Counted from the first letter of the stretch, positions 16,611 through 26,113 are shown. The stretch: 64,000 bases of DNA from RBC074 sp964470555 (GCA_964470555.1 CAYYDG010000008.1:124001-188000); one strand, 5' to 3'. Notes: generated from the sequence alone by a model not told the origin. Program-made: numbers and translations.

Positions 16611-17248
16611 CACTTCTTCTCCGCAGTTTTGGCGCTGGCGATCTGGTTGGCGACGTTTACGCGATTGCCGGAAGTCGGCGGAAAGTATTCGACCTTCAAC
16701 TCGAACTCGATTTCGTCCGTGCCATCAATTGTTTTTTTACTCAACGGAAAGACCTTGAAACGCCCTGTATCGTGAAACCGGTTAATCATCGTCGTCACGT
16801 CCTGATTGGTTTGGCCGATGACGGTCAATGTCAATGTGGCGGCGTTTTGGCTTCCGTCAAACGCCTCTTCGCGTTCCTGAGGCAGGATTTGGTTGACGGC
16901 GACTCGCAGCACGCGAACCGTGGTCGGCAAACTGCGTTCGATGTCACTCAACAATTGCGACCACGAAAAAGCGCGGCGGGCGATCAATTCGTTGGCGGCA
17001 ACCAACTGTTTGTTTTCATCTGTGGAGATGCTGACATTGGAAACGACGGGCTTTTCCATCTGCTTGTATTCGATTTCCTTCGCCTTGACCTTCATTCTCT
17101 GATTGGAAATGTCGTCGTTTAATCGCGAGGCGCTTTCAATCATCTGCATCCCGAAATACGCGGGAATCAGGAACAGCAGCAAAATCACCAGCCAGAATAA
17201 ACGCCGGTTTCGGAACGGGCTGCTTGCTAAATTAACTAGAGGTTTCAT
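16610..17248 (-). CDS. pilN: Type IV pilus inner-membrane protein PilN
   Basis: The 212-residue protein has the PilN start KPLVNLASSPFRNRRLFW, where the LNLA-like motif normally binds PilM. This is followed by a transmembrane helix (about 18-35), a coiled coil and the domain WSQLLSDIERSLPTTVRVLR. It is the first gene of the block. No pilM is found upstream, so the partner must be encoded elsewhere or be missing. The ribosome-binding site is weak. It overlaps pilO by one base, indicating translational coupling. Confidence 0.88.
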   Translation of the reverse strand: MKPLVNLASSPFRNRRLFWLVILLLFLIPAYFGMQMIESASRLNDDISNQRMKVKAKEIEYKQMEKPVVSNVSISTDENKQLVAANELIARRAFSWSQLLSDIERSLPTTVRVLRVAVNQILPQEREEAFDGSQNAATLTLTVIGQTNQDVTTMINRFHDTGRFKVFPLSKKTIDGTDEIEFELKVEYFPPTSGNRVNVANQIASAKTAEKK

Positions 17249-17696
17249 AACTCAAAATTTTATGAAGACAACTGGAAGTCTGATTTAGAAATCCGTCTTG
17301 ATGAAATTAAGTTCGCAACATAACTGAGGCATAGGGCAACGTTTTTCTGAAGCTTTACTGAAGCGCCACCAGACTAAAACATCAACAGTTTGGTGTAAAG
17401 TCGGGCTGTTTCTTTGTGAGGTTGCGGGGGAAAAAGCCATAGACAAAAAAATCGAGGTGATCGCCTCGCTTTTTGATCGCGTAGCAGATCACCTCACACA
17501 AACTACACACACGTGCCCTATCACGCTGCTTGGGAAAAAATGTTCCCGGCATTTTTGAACTTTGCAGAAAAAATTCTCCAGATTGTAATGCCGGCGGATT
17601 GATGTCCCGCAAATATCAGTGTTGCTTGTCATTTAACCTCATTCTTCGGCATACTGCCGCCGTTTTCAGACATTTTTGTATTGAAAAGGAACCCAC
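17249..17696. other. Long intergenic region between divergent pilN and recJ
   Basis: No convincing gene is present; a 76-codon minus-strand frame (17382-17612) lacks a ribosome-binding site and family features. A compact structured patch at 17454-17495 contains CGAGG-TGATCG-CCTCG followed by CTTTTT. It also contains GAGGTGATC (17454-17462), complementary to GATCACCTC (17487-17495), so two alternative hairpins are possible. The patch has A- and T-rich flanks on both sides. It could be part of a leader or a small RNA. Confidence 0.4.
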
Positions 17697-19454
17697 ATGA
17701 CTCCGCCTTTCACAACAATCACGCGCGGTCTGACAGGCGCACGCTGGCAATTGGCCGAATGTGATGAATCCATGCTGCGAACTTTGCGCGAAGAAACCGG
17801 CGAAGAGGAAATTTTGCTTCGCTGTCTCGTCAATCGCGGCTTTTCTCACGCGGCGGAGATCAAAAAGTTCCTCTCGCCGGAGTTTTCCGCTGATTTGCAT
17901 TCGCCTTTTTTGTTGCGCGATATGGCTCAGGCCGTGGCACGATTACGTCAGGCCATCAATCAGCACCAGAAAATTCTGATCGTCACAGATTTTGACGTGG
18001 ACGGAACTACTTCCAGCGTCATTCTTTCTCAAACATTAAAGCTGCTCGGCGGCGGCGATTTGATCGAATGTTACATCCCGAATCGGTTTACGGAAGGTTA
18101 TGGCCTGTCCAGCTTGATTGTCGAAAAGGCTGCACAGGAAGATTTTAAGCTGATTGTTACAGCGGATATTGGTATTAAATCTCACGCCGAAGCTCGTTTG
18201 GCACGTGAACGCGGAATTGACCTGATTATTTGCGACCATCATTTGCCCGACGGCGAAGACGTTCCGGCGGATGCGTATGCGGTGTTATGTCCGAAAGGTT
18301 CTTCAGGCACAGGGTACCCGAACAAACACCTGGCGGCTTGTGGCGTGTCGTTGAAACTGGCTCAGGCATTATTGGCGGAACATCCAAAACGAGACGCAAT
18401 TGTCAGCAGTCTGGCCAAGCTGACCGCCATCGGAACCGTCGCCGATATGGTGGATTTGGCCGAGTCAGAAAATCGCGCAATCGTCGCTCATGGGCTGAAG
18501 GGATTGAATCAGCCGAGCAGCAATCCAGGATTGCGAGCGTTATTGAAATTGTCGAACGTCAGCAATCCCATTACGCCATTCGATGTAGGATTCAAAATCG
18601 GTCCGCGCATCAATGCCGCCGGGCGAGTCGCGCACGCCAATTCCGTGCTGAAATTGTTCGACGCCGCCAGCGATGAAGAAGCTGGCAAGCTGGCGCTGCA
18701 ACTGGATGATTTGAATTCCAAACGCCAGCACATTCAATCCGTGCTGCTTGAAAAGCTGAAACAGGTCATTGAAGGACGGAAAGAGGCGCTCGACCGCGTG
18801 TTGGTGTTTTCGGGGACTGAAGACGAAGGGTTTCATCGCGGCGTTCTGGGCATTGCCTGTTCCAAGATTGTAGAGATGACCGGGCGTCCGACATTGATTT
18901 GTTCGGTCGAAAACGGGTTGGCGCACGGCAGCGCTCGTTCGATCAACGGGTTTCACCTGGTCGAAGCGCTGGATTACGCTTCGGAAGCGTTGGTCAAATA
19001 TGGCGGCCATCCGATGGCGGCGGGTTTCACGGTTGAAACCGGCAAGATCGAAGAGATGCGATGGCGATTGAATCGCCACGCCGCCGAAGTCTTGCGCGAG
19101 GAAGATTTGGGACGCCGTTTGACCGTTGACGCCGAAATCGTATTGCAGGATGTCACCGTTACCAACGCCAGATTGCTGGCTCGTTTGGAACCTCACGGCG
19201 TAGGAAATCCGCAACCATTGTTTTTATTGCGTAATGCGCCTTTGCGTTCAGCGCAAATCCTGAAGGAAAAACACCTGAAACTGCTGCTGGGACGCGACAA
19301 AACCCAGATAGAGGCTCTGTGGTGGAATGCCGCCGAACATCAGACTCGTTTGATCGTCGGCAGGGAAATCAGCCTGCTTTGCCGCCCCGAAATCAACAGT
19401 TGGAACAACCGCGAAACCTGCCAGTTGAAAATCGTTGACGCCGCAATCATGTGA
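17697..19454 (+). CDS. recJ: Single-stranded-DNA-specific exonuclease RecJ
   Basis: The 585-residue protein has the DHH phosphoesterase motifs of RecJ: VTDFDVDGTT (D98, D100, D102), VTADIGI (D157), CDHHLPDG (D180-H181-H182) and, in the DHHA1 region, GGHPMAAGFT. RecJ degrades single-stranded DNA 5' to 3' in recombination and mismatch repair. AAGGA lies 7 bases upstream of the ATG. The cysteine-free FDVDG form replaces the commoner YDVDG. Length and motif order are normal for the family. A CATACT hexamer about 40 bp upstream may be its -10 box, but no good -35 is seen. Confidence 0.95.
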   Translation: MTPPFTTITRGLTGARWQLAECDESMLRTLREETGEEEILLRCLVNRGFSHAAEIKKFLSPEFSADLHSPFLLRDMAQAVARLRQAINQHQKILIVTDFDVDGTTSSVILSQTLKLLGGGDLIECYIPNRFTEGYGLSSLIVEKAAQEDFKLIVTADIGIKSHAEARLARERGIDLIICDHHLPDGEDVPADAYAVLCPKGSSGTGYPNKHLAACGVSLKLAQALLAEHPKRDAIVSSLAKLTAIGTVADMVDLAESENRAIVAHGLKGLNQPSSNPGLRALLKLSNVSNPITPFDVGFKIGPRINAAGRVAHANSVLKLFDAASDEEAGKLALQLDDLNSKRQHIQSVLLEKLKQVIEGRKEALDRVLVFSGTEDEGFHRGVLGIACSKIVEMTGRPTLICSVENGLAHGSARSINGFHLVEALDYASEALVKYGGHPMAAGFTVETGKIEEMRWRLNRHAAEVLREEDLGRRLTVDAEIVLQDVTVTNARLLARLEPHGVGNPQPLFLLRNAPLRSAQILKEKHLKLLLGRDKTQIEALWWNAAEHQTRLIVGREISLLCRPEINSWNNRETCQLKIVDAAIM

Positions 19455-19578
19455 GCCGCCGCCAAACTTTTTGCAGGCAGCGAGATTTTTTGCGTTCTTT
19501 GGGCGGCTTAGAGCGTAAAGTTAGCTTGACGACTGAAACCCCTGAGACGTGTTCTCTGCATTCAATTTAGGAGGAGTG

Positions 19579-20646
19579 ATGCAAAAATTTGTTCGATTAT
19601 CGCTGACGATATGTTTGCTGGCGGGCCTGGCCGTCGCGCAATCTTCTTCAAAACCGATTGCCAAAAAACCAACGACCCAACCGGCAATCGCTTCGGTCTC
19701 GACCATTCCGGCGGCAACCAGTGAATTGTTGAATTTGTTGCCCGCTTCTGACTTGCTGGCGGTGGTGGACGCCAATCGGCTGTTCAACGAATTGCTGCCG
19801 AATCTGGCCGGAATGCAGGCGGGCGGTTTGGACAAGCTGGCCAAAGAATTGACAGAGTTCACGCAAAAAACAGGCATTGATCCGACGAAAATCAATGGCG
19901 CGGTTCTCGGATTGAACCTCAACGGTTTGCAGGCGACAGGCGCGATCATCGTTTCCGGCGTGGATTTGAACGGTCAGCAAATCGAAGCCGGAATGAAAGA
20001 ATTCAAGGCGGAATTCAAAACGTCGGATTACAACGGCAAAACGATTTACAGTCTGGTTTCCAAAATCAAAGCGCCGGAAGCCGGGCCGCTTTCGGTCAAC
20101 ACAGACCAAATGGCTTTGGCGGCGCTCGGCGGCCAGAAATTCGTATTCGGCGATTTGAGCGCCATCAAAACCGTCATTGACATCAACGCAGGAACGGCCA
20201 AAAGCGGCGTGACGCCGGAGATGATTTCCGTGCTCAACGAAACCAAGGCCTCCGCCTTGTTGCGTTTTGCCTTGAGCATTCCCGAACCGTTGAAAGCCGA
20301 AGCGGCGGATCAGGGTGATTTGTTCAAGTCGGTTTCCACGATCAAGGTGATTCTGGGCGCGCTGGATGTCGCCGCTGATTTGAGCTTGTCGCTGGATGCG
20401 TTGATGCGAACGCCTTCGCGAAAAGAAGCCACCGAACTCGAAGACGGGTTGAATGGGTTGGTTGGATTGGTGAAAGGAATTTTTGGCGGAGATTCCGGCG
20501 ATGCCAAAACGAACGCGATTGGCCAATTGCTGGATCAGATCAAAATCAGTTCGAAGTTGAACGATGTTTCGCTGTCCATTGCGTTGCCGCGAACGACGCT
20601 CGATCAATTGCTGAAAAAACCTGCTGCGGAGGAAAAGAAACCGTAA
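19579..20646 (+). CDS. Secreted protein of unknown function
   Basis: The 355-residue product starts with a signal peptide (MQKFVRLSLTICLLAGLAVA) directly behind a strong AGGAGGAG site, which decides the start over an ATG at 19549. The mature part begins with a low-complexity linker and then shows TSELLNLLPASDLLAVVDAN, PTKINGAVLGLNL, TDQMALAALGGQKFVFGD and a long helical C-terminus. The pattern resembles DUF3352-like proteins that check a numeric or structural module, but I do not assign a family. It lies alone after recJ and ends at a strong bidirectional terminator. Confidence 0.7.
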   Translation: MQKFVRLSLTICLLAGLAVAQSSSKPIAKKPTTQPAIASVSTIPAATSELLNLLPASDLLAVVDANRLFNELLPNLAGMQAGGLDKLAKELTEFTQKTGIDPTKINGAVLGLNLNGLQATGAIIVSGVDLNGQQIEAGMKEFKAEFKTSDYNGKTIYSLVSKIKAPEAGPLSVNTDQMALAALGGQKFVFGDLSAIKTVIDINAGTAKSGVTPEMISVLNETKASALLRFALSIPEPLKAEAADQGDLFKSVSTIKVILGALDVAADLSLSLDALMRTPSRKEATELEDGLNGLVGLVKGIFGGDSGDAKTNAIGQLLDQIKISSKLNDVSLSIALPRTTLDQLLKKPAAEEKKP

Positions 20647-20680
20647 CGGGACAGGCAGAGTTTTCAATTTGTCAGACACG

Positions 20681-20723
20681 AAAAAAAAGGCTGGATGGTG
20701 TGAGACACCGTCCAGCCTTTTTT
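20681..20723. terminator. Bidirectional intrinsic terminator
   Basis: Eight A residues (20681-20688), a 13-bp stem with one mismatch (GGCTGGATGGTGT, 20689-20701, with 20705-20717), a GAG loop and six T residues (20718-20723) serve both convergent genes. Confidence 0.92.
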
Positions 20724-20745
20724 GCGTAACGTTCGGGCGCGGTAA

Positions 20746-22752
20746 TTACTGACCGGAACTGGCAAAGAATTTATCAATGCGATCCTGATAAACCTTGATC
20801 TTGCCTTCGGCCTCGTAACGCTTGCGCGCGTTTTTGATGAAGGTGTCGAAAAAGACGTTCTGACGTTCGCCGATGATCGTTTGTCGCAGAGTTTCTTTTT
20901 CCGCAGCCAAACGTGTCAGGTCGGCGTCGGCGCGTTTCACTGCTGCGAAGATCAGATACGAAGCTCCGACTTTCACAGGAGTTCTGCAAACTTCGCCTTC
21001 CTTCAAAGTCAGCATCAAGGCGTTGGCTTGATTCTGGGCTTGCAAACCGCCGCCCGAAGCGCCAGGCCATTGGTAAGTGTTGAAATTCGTGTCCTTCTTG
21101 ACGGTCAGATTTTCCGCTTTGATCAGACGTTCCAGATCAGCGGCGCTGGTCGCCTGTTTGGCCAGTTCGTTCGCGCGCGTTTTGGCCAGATCGGGTTCTC
21201 TTTCACGACGCAATCCTTCTTCAACCATGTTGCGCGCCTGATCGAAGGACAATTCCGCTCCGCCTTCCAACAATTCCAGAACTCTGGGAACGGCATATCC
21301 ACCGGGAATGCTGACCGGAGTTCCGATTTCGCCTTTTTTCAACTCCGTGACGGCATTGTCGAACGCAGGATTGTTTGCGCGGCTCTTGCTGTCGCCTAGT
21401 TCAGGCAGCGAATCGCCATCTTTGAAAAACGGCGTGGTCTTGATCATTGCAGCCGGATTGACCTTGATCTCCTGGGCAATTTCTTCTGCGCCTTTGAGCA
21501 GGTCGTTCACTTCGGTCGCTTTTTCGTAAACCTTCTGCGCCAGTTCGCTGGCCTTTTGAACCGAACCATTGTTTTTGGCGGTGGCCAGCAACGTCGGTTT
21601 CATTTGCTCGAATGGAACTTCACGCTGATCGGTGACTTTCAACAGATACTGGCTGTTGCCTTCGCTGAATGGGCCGTCAACTTTTCCGACTTCCAGGTCG
21701 CTGGTGTAAACACGCTGTTTCCAGTCGCCGGTTCTGTTCGGGTCTTTTTTGATCCAGCCTATGTCGCCGCCATTGGTTTTGCTGGGATCCATCGAATTGC
21801 CTTTGGCCAGTGCGGCAAAATCTTCCTGCGGAACGCCTTCGCCTCTGGCGCGTTTGGCCAGTTCGGCTATCTTGGCGTTGACCGCTTCAGTGTCAGCCGG
21901 CGAGAGCCGATCAATCCGTATGATGCTAACCCGCTTTTCGTACTGTTTGTTCGTGTCGTATTTAGCTTTCAATTCGCTGTCGGAAACAGTGACCAGCTTT
22001 TCCGCGTCCTTGCTGGAGACGAACACATATTCGACTTTGCGTGTCGGAGCCGTTGCTTTGTACTGATCCTTGTTCGCGTTGTAATACGCCTGCAATTCAG
22101 CTTCGGTCGGGGTGTATTTGCTGCGGACTTTGTCCAGATCAACTGTGGCATACACCAGATCAATACGTGTGTTGTCTTTCTTGAACCGTTCTTCGATGTC
22201 GCGTTCGGAAACCTGTTCCGCCGAGGTCAGAAAGCTGCGAACTTTGCGAACACTGATTTCATTGCGGCGGTCCTGTTCATAAGCGGCAATGTCGAATCCC
22301 TGCAAACGCAAACGGCGTTTGTATTCTTCAGTGCCGATCCATTGCCCGGTGTTGGGGTCAACATTCTGGCGTTTGATGGCTTCTGAAACTTCACCGTCCG
22401 TGCCGGTCAGATTCAGCCGGTCGGCCTGATCCAGCACCAGTTTGTTGGAAATCAATTGGTCGAGCGCCTGCTGGTCAAGCCCGAAAGATTTCAGAGTGGA
22501 CAACGGAAAATTCTGTCCGCGCGAAATAAACGACGCCAGTTGTTGAACCTGGGCGTTGAATTCTTTGAGCGTGATTTCCTGATTCCCGACTTTGGCAATC
22601 ACTTCGTCGCCCGCAGACGAACCGGTGATTGTTCCCATGCTGTTGTTGGCGGTGGGAATGTAAAACGCGATGAGACCGATGAGCAGCACTGCGCAGAAAG
22701 CGAGCAGCAAGAAATTGCGCGAGCGCTCAAGTTTGGCAAAGAAGCGAAGCAT
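20746..22752 (-). CDS. ppiD: Peptidyl-prolyl cis-trans isomerase, PpiD/SurA type
   Basis: The 668-residue protein is anchored by one N-terminal helix (about 12-32, FLLLAFCAVLLIGLIAFYIP). It has the SurA_N/PpiD chaperone region, with KVGNQEITLKEFNAQVQQLA and DQQALDQLISNKLVLDQADR, and a parvulin domain centred on ARGEGVPQEDFAALAKGNSMDPSKTNGGDIGWI-like residues about 310-350. A second PPIase-like segment (GEIGTPVSIPGGYAVPRVLE) lies at about 475-500. PpiD helps fold proteins leaving the Sec translocon. The gene has its own promoter and ends at a shared terminator. Confidence 0.88.
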   Translation of the reverse strand: MLRFFAKLERSRNFLLLAFCAVLLIGLIAFYIPTANNSMGTITGSSAGDEVIAKVGNQEITLKEFNAQVQQLASFISRGQNFPLSTLKSFGLDQQALDQLISNKLVLDQADRLNLTGTDGEVSEAIKRQNVDPNTGQWIGTEEYKRRLRLQGFDIAAYEQDRRNEISVRKVRSFLTSAEQVSERDIEERFKKDNTRIDLVYATVDLDKVRSKYTPTEAELQAYYNANKDQYKATAPTRKVEYVFVSSKDAEKLVTVSDSELKAKYDTNKQYEKRVSIIRIDRLSPADTEAVNAKIAELAKRARGEGVPQEDFAALAKGNSMDPSKTNGGDIGWIKKDPNRTGDWKQRVYTSDLEVGKVDGPFSEGNSQYLLKVTDQREVPFEQMKPTLLATAKNNGSVQKASELAQKVYEKATEVNDLLKGAEEIAQEIKVNPAAMIKTTPFFKDGDSLPELGDSKSRANNPAFDNAVTELKKGEIGTPVSIPGGYAVPRVLELLEGGAELSFDQARNMVEEGLRREREPDLAKTRANELAKQATSAADLERLIKAENLTVKKDTNFNTYQWPGASGGGLQAQNQANALMLTLKEGEVCRTPVKVGASYLIFAAVKRADADLTRLAAEKETLRQTIIGERQNVFFDTFIKNARKRYEAEGKIKVYQDRIDKFFASSGQ

Positions 22753-22833
22753 AACTGTTGGTACTCCGAAACTGAATTATTGATGTGAGGGGTGAAGCCG
22801 TAGAACGGTTCCGACTCCGCCCGGAAGTCGGGC

Positions 22834-22862
22834 ATATTAGCGGCTGTCCACGATTCATTCAA
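22834..22862 (-). promoter_or_regulatory. Sigma-70 promoter of ppiD
   Basis: Read on the minus strand, TTGAAT (22857-22862), a 17-bp spacer and TAATAT (22834-22839) give a leader of about 75 nt. The sequence CTAATATGCCCG around the -10 box is identical to that in the tRNA promoter at 30275-30303. Confidence 0.65.
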
Positions 22863-23031
22863 GCCGGTCGGGTTTGGCTCAAAGCTGTTTTTCGGCACTC
22901 GAACCCGATGCACGGCGATTCAAGGAGAATTTCTGCAAGCTCCGACGGTGAAACCCGTCAACAATTGTAAATCGTTTTGATCGTGTTAAAGTTTGAAACC
23001 AAGTATTCCAACATCATTCAAAGGATTGAAC

Positions 23032-26000
23032 ATGATTCGCCGCACAGGAAATTTAGTCGCGCTTGTGGTCATTTTTTCACTGCTGACCGGTTCGCCGGTT
23101 GCGCTGGCTCAGAGCGGAAGAGGGCGCAACACGCCGCCGCCGACTCCGCCCAAACCGACTACGCCTAAACAGAATCTCCCTCCGACTACTGTGCTCGGCG
23201 TTCCCGAAGGCGGCAAGGCCGTGCGGCAGGAACTCGACAACCTGACTTCGCGGGTAGATTTGCGAAACGGATTGACCGTCTTGTCGCGCGAACGGCATTC
23301 CGCGCCGCTGGTCGCCGTCAATGTCACGATCAAAGCTGGAATTCTGACGGAACCGGACGAGATGGCAGGCATTGCCCGGTTGACGCAAAAAGCCATTTTG
23401 CGCGGAACAGCGACGCGCAACGGAGCGGCCATCGAACGCGAAGTGGCGCGATTGGGCGGTCAAATGGCTTCGCGGGTTGGTTACGATCAGACGACCTTTA
23501 CGGTAATTGCTGCCGCTGAAAGTTATGCCTCGGTGGTCGAATTGCTGGCAGATGTGATTTTGCATCCGGCGTTCAAAGGCGACGACATCAAAAAAGCCGC
23601 CGCCGAAGTCCTGCTCGAAAGCAAACAGGCGCAAGACCAGATCGAAATTGCCGCGATGGAAAAACTCCTGGCTGCCGCATTCACCACACATCGGCTGAAA
23701 CGCGGCAGCGCCGTTTCGGAAAGTTTTCTGGCTTCGGCAACGTCGGCTCAGGTGCAGGCGTTTTACCAGGCGCATTACCGCCCGGCGAATGCGATTGTTA
23801 CGGTGCTCGGCGATGTCTTCACGCTCAATGCAATTGGCCAGGTGCAGCTTCGGTTTGGCGATTTCAAAGCTCAGGCGAGTAGTCGGGAGTCGGGAGTCGG
23901 AAGTCCGCAAGCGACGAAATCGCCGACAACGGTGAAACCTTCAGCGACTGCTGTTGCTCAGAAACCGGCAAACACATCTCAAAACGATTCTTCGACAGTT
24001 GTATCCTCGCCAACGACGACAACATCGGAAGACCAATCCGCAATCCGCAATCCGCAATCCGCAATCGTCGCGTCCACATTGGAAGAGGCAGCCCAGGACA
24101 AACTGCGTTACGGCAACGCGCGCGCAGACATCAGCCAAAGCTGGGTGACATTCGGCTATCGCACGCCCGGATTCAAGGCCGATAAAGAAGGTTTGAAGGA
24201 AATGGCAGTGTTGGAAGTGTTGGCCGCCGTGCTGGGGCTTGGTGATGGATCGCGGCTGAGCCAGGGATTACGCGACGGACTGGCTTCGCGCGACAAACTG
24301 AGCGTGGCCAGCTTCACCAGTTTCAGTTACCAAAAACTGGCGGGCTTTGGAATGCTGGTCGGGCAGATTCGCGTCCAACCGGAACGCATTGATCGCGCCG
24401 AAGCCGAATACTTCCGCGAAATCGAACGATTCCGCCGCGAACTCATCAGCGAAGGCGAATTGCAGCGCGCCAAGTTTCTGCTGGAAAAATTGCACTTCGA
24501 TTCGATGGCCAGTTTTGAAAACGACGCCGAATTGCTGGCCGCTTATCAGGCGCGATTCGGCGATTGGAAAACTTTCGATGCGCGACTGGCCAGATTGCGC
24601 GCAGTCACCGCGCAGGAAGTGCAGCAGGCTGCGGCAAAATACTTGACGATCAACTCGTTGACCGTAGCCGAATACGAACCGCGCGCGGCCATTGCTCGCA
24701 CGTTTACGCCGGAAAAATTCGCCGAACTGGCGGTGACTTTCGCTCCGTTGGCGGCGCAACCGATCAACTCTGCCGACGTGAAACCGGCGCTGACGCTGAA
24801 AACATTCGCGCAAGGCGCAGAGCGCAATCAGGTCAGCGAAGGCCAGAACGTAGTCATAGCTTCCATTCCGCTGCCGATTCGGGATTATTCCGTGCTGCGT
24901 GGTTCGCGCGCTTACGTCCGCGAAGACAAATCGCTGCCGCTGATCTCGATCAGCGTGCTGTTTCAAGGCGGGCGACTGGTCGAAGAACAGGCCAGCAGCG
25001 GCACGACGGAATTGATGTTGCGCGCGATGGCTCGCAGCACGACCACCCGCAAAAGCGATTTGATCGCTCACGAATTGGAAAGTTACGGCGGGCAACTTCG
25101 CGTCGTGAACGAACCGGACTTTTTCGGCTTCACGCTGGACGTGCTGTCGCGCAACGCCGAAAACGCCGTCAAGCTGTTGCTGGAAATCGTCGAAACGCCG
25201 TATTTCGGCAAAGAGGAAGTCGCGCGCGAAAAAACGATTTTGCTGTCCGATCAACTCAACAGCCGGGATGACGACGCGGCGCGCGCCGATGAATTGTTAC
25301 GATCTTCGCTGTATCCAGGCCATCCATACGGGTTGCCGCGTTTCGGACTGGCCGAAGTCGTCAAAGGGCTGGGCGAAGAAAAGCTGGAAGAATGGCACAA
25401 CAAAACCATCAAACGGCAATATCCTTTGTTGATGATCGTCGGCGACACGGACGGTTCGGCGCTGGTTTCGCGCATCTTTTCCGAAGGATTGAAGCGCGGC
25501 GATCTGGACAAATCGCTCAAGGTAAATTTGCCGCCGCTTGAAGGCACAGGGCAGGAACGAGCCGAACCGCGCGGGCGAGCTTTGGCAACGCAAGCCGTCG
25601 GATTTCGACTTGGAGCGGCATCGCCTCCGCAGCAAGCCAATCAGCAGGATGATTTCTTCACGATGACCATGCTGGCGACGCTGGCTTCGACCGGCAAACT
25701 GAACGAAAAACTGCGAACGGAACTCGGCCTGGTCAATTCGCTGGCGATTCAGTACACGCCTCGGTTGGCGTCCAGCGGGTTTAACACCTTGTTGACGACC
25801 ACGCCGGAAAACGAAGCCAAAGCGCGGGAAATGCTGGAATCCGAATTGCAAAAACTGGCGGTGTTGCCTGCGGATGACGAATTCGAATTCAGCCGCAACG
25901 CGACGATTGGACGCTATGCAATCGCCCTGCAAGCGCATCCGGTGCGGGCGCTGGAATATTCGCGGGCGCTGTTTTTCGGGCGCAAAGCTTCCGACATCGA

Positions 26001-26103
26001 ATCGCAACCCGACGCCATTCGCGCCATCAAAAAAGCCGACCTCAAACGCGTGGCGGAAAGTTTGAAGTTGCAAGGACGTGGCGTTGTGCTGGCTGGTAAG
26101 TGA
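23032..26103 (+). CDS. Exported double M16-family protein without zinc-binding motif
   Basis: The 1023-residue product has a signal peptide (to about residue 25, SPVALAQ) and two M16 halves. The first half shows RNGLTVLSRERHSAPLVAVN, LGGQMASRVGYDQTTFTV and QAHYRPANAIVTVLGD. The second shows LPLISISVLFQGGRLVEEQA, LESYGGQLRVVNEPDFFGFT and QYPLLMIVGD. At the place of the HxxEH zinc motif the first half reads GIARLTQKAIL and the second SSGTTELMLRAM, so neither half should be a peptidase. Such proteins may act as partners of active M16 enzymes or as binding shells. A low-complexity linker at about 282-347 is built partly from tandem heptamers. AAAGGA precedes the chosen ATG. Confidence 0.82.
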   Translation: MIRRTGNLVALVVIFSLLTGSPVALAQSGRGRNTPPPTPPKPTTPKQNLPPTTVLGVPEGGKAVRQELDNLTSRVDLRNGLTVLSRERHSAPLVAVNVTIKAGILTEPDEMAGIARLTQKAILRGTATRNGAAIEREVARLGGQMASRVGYDQTTFTVIAAAESYASVVELLADVILHPAFKGDDIKKAAAEVLLESKQAQDQIEIAAMEKLLAAAFTTHRLKRGSAVSESFLASATSAQVQAFYQAHYRPANAIVTVLGDVFTLNAIGQVQLRFGDFKAQASSRESGVGSPQATKSPTTVKPSATAVAQKPANTSQNDSSTVVSSPTTTTSEDQSAIRNPQSAIVASTLEEAAQDKLRYGNARADISQSWVTFGYRTPGFKADKEGLKEMAVLEVLAAVLGLGDGSRLSQGLRDGLASRDKLSVASFTSFSYQKLAGFGMLVGQIRVQPERIDRAEAEYFREIERFRRELISEGELQRAKFLLEKLHFDSMASFENDAELLAAYQARFGDWKTFDARLARLRAVTAQEVQQAAAKYLTINSLTVAEYEPRAAIARTFTPEKFAELAVTFAPLAAQPINSADVKPALTLKTFAQGAERNQVSEGQNVVIASIPLPIRDYSVLRGSRAYVREDKSLPLISISVLFQGGRLVEEQASSGTTELMLRAMARSTTTRKSDLIAHELESYGGQLRVVNEPDFFGFTLDVLSRNAENAVKLLLEIVETPYFGKEEVAREKTILLSDQLNSRDDDAARADELLRSSLYPGHPYGLPRFGLAEVVKGLGEEKLEEWHNKTIKRQYPLLMIVGDTDGSALVSRIFSEGLKRGDLDKSLKVNLPPLEGTGQERAEPRGRALATQAVGFRLGAASPPQQANQQDDFFTMTMLATLASTGKLNEKLRTELGLVNSLAIQYTPRLASSGFNTLLTTTPENEAKAREMLESELQKLAVLPADDEFEFSRNATIGRYAIALQAHPVRALEYSRALFFGRKASDIESQPDAIRAIKKADLKRVAESLKLQGRGVVLAGK
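23881..23908 (+). repeat. Tandem heptamers AGTCGGG inside the M16 gene
   Basis: The four units are AGTCGGG, AGTCGGG, AGTCGGA and AGTCCGC. They encode the start of the non-conserved linker (SRESGVGSPQ) in the first M16 half. Confidence 0.75.
24034..24067 (+). repeat. Tandem heptamers CAATCCG inside the M16 gene
   Basis: Four perfect CAATCCG units and a partial fifth encode DQSAIRNPQSAI at the end of the linker. Three heptamers equal seven codons, so the array reads as a seven-residue repeat and keeps the frame. The same heptamer occurs in murJ and next to rlmD. Confidence 0.85.
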
Positions 26104-26113
26104 CGGAAGCAAT

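Noticed and set aside
17382..17612. 76-codon minus-strand frame before pilN
   Set aside because: No ribosome-binding site, no family pattern, and it crosses the structured hairpins of the gap.
22753..23031. tRNA-like stretch (GGGTTCGAGTGCC on the minus strand) upstream of ppiD
   Set aside because: The T-stem has a mismatch at the closing pair and no acceptor or anticodon arm can be drawn.
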